A stretch of DNA of 64,000 nt, from contig NC_134455.1 of NCBI RefSeq assembly GCF_047948215.1, positions 105,728,495-105,792,494 on the forward strand. Direction: 5' to 3'. How positions within the stretch are numbered: the first letter of the stretch is position 1; each line of letters starts with the position of its first letter. Shown here piece by piece: positions 61,671-64,000 of this stretch. Position numbers and translations under genes: made by a program. This stretch comes from Lycorma delicatula. Its lineage: Eukaryota > Arthropoda > Insecta > Hemiptera > Fulgoridae. Below the pieces are notes generated by a model. The model was given only the letters and a program-made list of their open reading frames with translations. It had not been told where the DNA came from and did no database searches.

Positions 61671-61967
61671 TATTTATTTATATACATATTCAAAATTAAA
61701 TATTCCCATAAATAATTGTAATATTCTCAATTGAAGACCTCCTAATACGTGAAAGTGACCACAAATTGAAATATACTAAGACAGTAATGTATTTAGGTCC
61801 AATCGTTGACAAAGATTTTAAATGGAAACCTCACAATTGAAATTTATATCATATGAGTTTTATAATATTAAAAAACCTATTATGGGATTGTTTTTGGTTC
61901 TTTTATTTATTTATTTTTTTTGTTGAGTTTATTTGGGTTTTATTTGTGTATTTCAACGCTCTAAAAA

Positions 61968-62290
61968 CTAAATTTTTATACGTGCAATTTTTTGAGACCA
62001 TAGATGATTAGATCCTTTGTATATAGTGGTGTGATTTATGGTTGGTTTCCTATAAACTGCTGTTACTATAATGTTGTTTCCGTTTATTTCAATTTCAATG
62101 TCCAAAAAGTGTACTTTCCTGTTAATTTCCATTTCAAACGTGAATTTTAAATTATTATTGTAGTTATTAAGTATATTTAAAATAGTCATATATTTTTCAT
62201 TTGTAGTTGTATATGTGTGACCAATATCGTCTATATACCTAATCCACAACAATATTTGATGCTCGGAAAATTGTTATAAGAAAATTTTGT
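61968..62290 (-). pseudogene. Penelope-like reverse transcriptase fragment
   Basis: The open frame LLWIRYIDDIGHTYT (catalytic Y-x-D-D, about 62240), then LKFTFEMEINRKVHFLDIEI and AVYRKPTINHTTIYKGSNH is the conserved segment from the RT active site to the thumb of Penelope-like elements. The GIY-YIG domain is absent to the left and the earlier RT motifs are not recognisable to the right. It is a different copy from the 31.8 kb element. Confidence 0.8.
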
Positions 62291-62949
62291 TTGGTATTTT
62301 GGAGTGTTAAAATACTCGAAACTTCTTCTATTGTTATGCAGTTCTGATGGTATCAAGTTTTACGGGCATAGGTTGAATAGTATTTCTTATTTTAAGTAAT
62401 ATGTATGTGTATTATTCCATTTACTTTCGTCATAGGCAGCACAGTGTCTTTATGTTTTATATATATATTTTCTATGCATTTAATACAATTAAAATAATGT
62501 GATCGTAACCCCCATACAGGTTTTTTCTTGGGAATATATATTTTCTCCTCACCTTTAAAAAAAACTGTAACAACAAATTGTCAGAACTAGATAATAATAG
62601 AAACTTTAGTATTGTGAATAGTTTTTAAGTACAATTAAAAAAATTTTTGTATGAAAATATAATGTAGCTATGAAATTATTTTGAAAAAGAGGAGTAGAGA
62701 AATAATGAATAAATAAACAAAATTGTACAATCCATTTTTCAATATGGCTTAGGAATACGAGGAGGTACATATGATACTCATCCTGCTGACATATTTTCAG
62801 TGCAAAGAATGATTATGAAAACAATTTTAAATAAAACCAGAGTCTATTCAATGAACCTAATGTTTAAATAATCCAAAGTCATGACAATAAGACATCATCA
62901 AGTACTTTTATAAGTATAAAAATAATTTTAAGATGATCAACAACACATC

Positions 62950-63425
62950 CTGACCTACATAGGGAAAAACACCAAACTTGTGACTATCATGGTCGCCACA
63001 TCACCCACTACGATCCTATCCGTGACGGGCTTTACCGTCACTTTGACCACTGTCAGAATGCCACCGGTGTAAATGCCTTGGCAGACATTTCCATCAGAGT
63101 ATTTACACAACCTACTGTCGTCTTCATATGGACTTTTCCAACCACGACCACCTACCATAACTTACAACCCTCAACCATCAAATTAACCGATTCGCGGAAA
63201 CGTGATCCTGGCGTCTTCCTCCAACATCGAAGGTTTCACACAAAAACTCTTTCTATATCTAACTTCTATTAGACTATGCACTCAGATCATGTCTTGATCT
63301 AGTCTTTAAATACCAAAAATACTATCCTCATACCAACAAAAAAAGTGTTGATCGCAACAATAACAATTTTGTCCGACAATTCAACTACTCAAATTCTCTT
63401 GATTTACTTAGAAATAAAAATAGAT
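62950..63425 (-). repeat. Dispersed repeat family D, copy 2
   Basis: Reverse-complement counterpart of 14010-14530. On the minus strand it holds a 67-codon frame beginning MVGGRGWKSPYEDDSRL; the same first dozen codons are recognisable in copy 1 (MVGGRGWRKPYEGDSR). Confidence 0.75.
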
Positions 63426-64000
63426 AAAAGAAAAAAAACAGATTCACAAATTAATTAAATTTCTAATGAAAACATATCCAATCTCTCTCTACTCTGGTCC
63501 GCTTTCAGGAGCGAGATCTACACCCTCCTATCACTCCACTTTCATTCTCATCCTAACAGCGAATATTTCAGCTAACCGAGGCTCGATCTCAAAACGCCTA
63601 TCTTAGGAAAAGGCACCTATCTTGGCGAAGTAACCATCCAGGCAGGCCCCTAGCCTCCCGAGTTGAAATTCTATCTAGACATCTGTAACAGCATCTGACC
63701 CCATCAACTTATATAACACAGTTTATAATACTAGAAGTAATTCAAATAAATGCTGCTGTTTTTTATCAGGTTTGATGTAATTCGAAAGCAACTAATTTAT
63801 ATTTGCTCTCAGTTTTGTGAGGTTTAATTACTTAACTTTTTTTATTATAAACGTGTAAAATTATAAATTATGTAAATAGAGTATATTCTCTTGTGTATTA
63901 TCCATTTGTTCAATTTTAATTACGTTGTCTACATTTCTTTTTCTTACATTAAAGATATGCTGGTAACAATAAATTTTGATGGCCATAAATAATATTGCAT
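63426..64000. other. Nothing recognised; locally GC-richer at 63490-63700
   Basis: A moderately GC-rich stretch (ccctcctatcactccac, aggcaggcccctagcctccc) without a convincing frame; it may be an old repeat. Confidence 0.4.

Noticed and set aside
1..64000. CRISPR arrays, operons, bacterial promoters or viral integrations
   Set aside because: No regularly spaced repeats, no Shine-Dalgarno-led gene clusters, and no viral structural or polymerase motifs were seen on either strand.

Overview
This is AT-rich eukaryotic nuclear DNA, most likely from an insect. Hemiptera is my best guess, because several Tc1/mariner-like transposase remnants resemble types that are abundant there, but the species is not identified. 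There are no prokaryotic operons, CRISPR arrays or rRNA genes. Nearly all identifiable sequence is mobile-element debris lying around and inside one host gene.

Host gene: a minus-strand gene for a DUF1989 (urea carboxylase-associated family) protein can be assembled from five coding exons: 47483-47244, 37931-37874, 30313-30164, 26325-26168 and 22185-22080. All junctions have AG/GT borders and compatible phases, and together they give about 237 residues. The last exon was not found. Four introns of roughly 3.8 to 9.3 kb hold most of the repeats between 22 and 47 kb.

Layout: 1-3167 is the 5' part of a broken jockey-type non-LTR retrotransposon (minus strand) inserted into a dispersed repeat (3168-3755). 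4.06-5.1 kb is a mariner-like transposase remnant. 6.1-8.6 kb is a cluster of dispersed repeats around an R1-type retrotransposon 3' end. 9.57-10.5 and 17.19-18.34 kb are two mariners of one subfamily. 13.05-14.53 kb holds a possible solo LTR, an (ATT)n array and a two-copy repeat. 20.76-21.12 and 24.12-24.36 kb are non-LTR reverse transcriptase tails. 24.76-25.72 kb is a mariner-like transposase split by a 241-bp retroposon with a 7SL-RNA-like head. 28.2-29.6 kb is a SINE beside an internally deleted jockey-like element. 31.8-34.06 kb is a Penelope-like element with long inverted ends. 38.8-42.2 kb has SINEs and mariner remnants. 42.97-44.6 kb has hAT-like sequence. 45.6-46.4, 49.64-50.45, 51.39-52.75 and 56.34-57.90 kb are further Tc1/mariner elements; the 51.39 kb copy is complete end to end and the 56.34 kb copy has a 260-bp internal tandem duplication. 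59.6-60.3, 61.3-61.7 and 62.95-63.4 kb are dispersed-repeat copies, and 61.97-62.29 kb is a second Penelope fragment.

The observation most worth following up is the 7SL-headed retroposon at 25084-25324. It has a perfect 15-bp target-site duplication, and removing it restores the interrupted transposase reading frame. All family assignments were made by eye from translated motifs; no database search was run.
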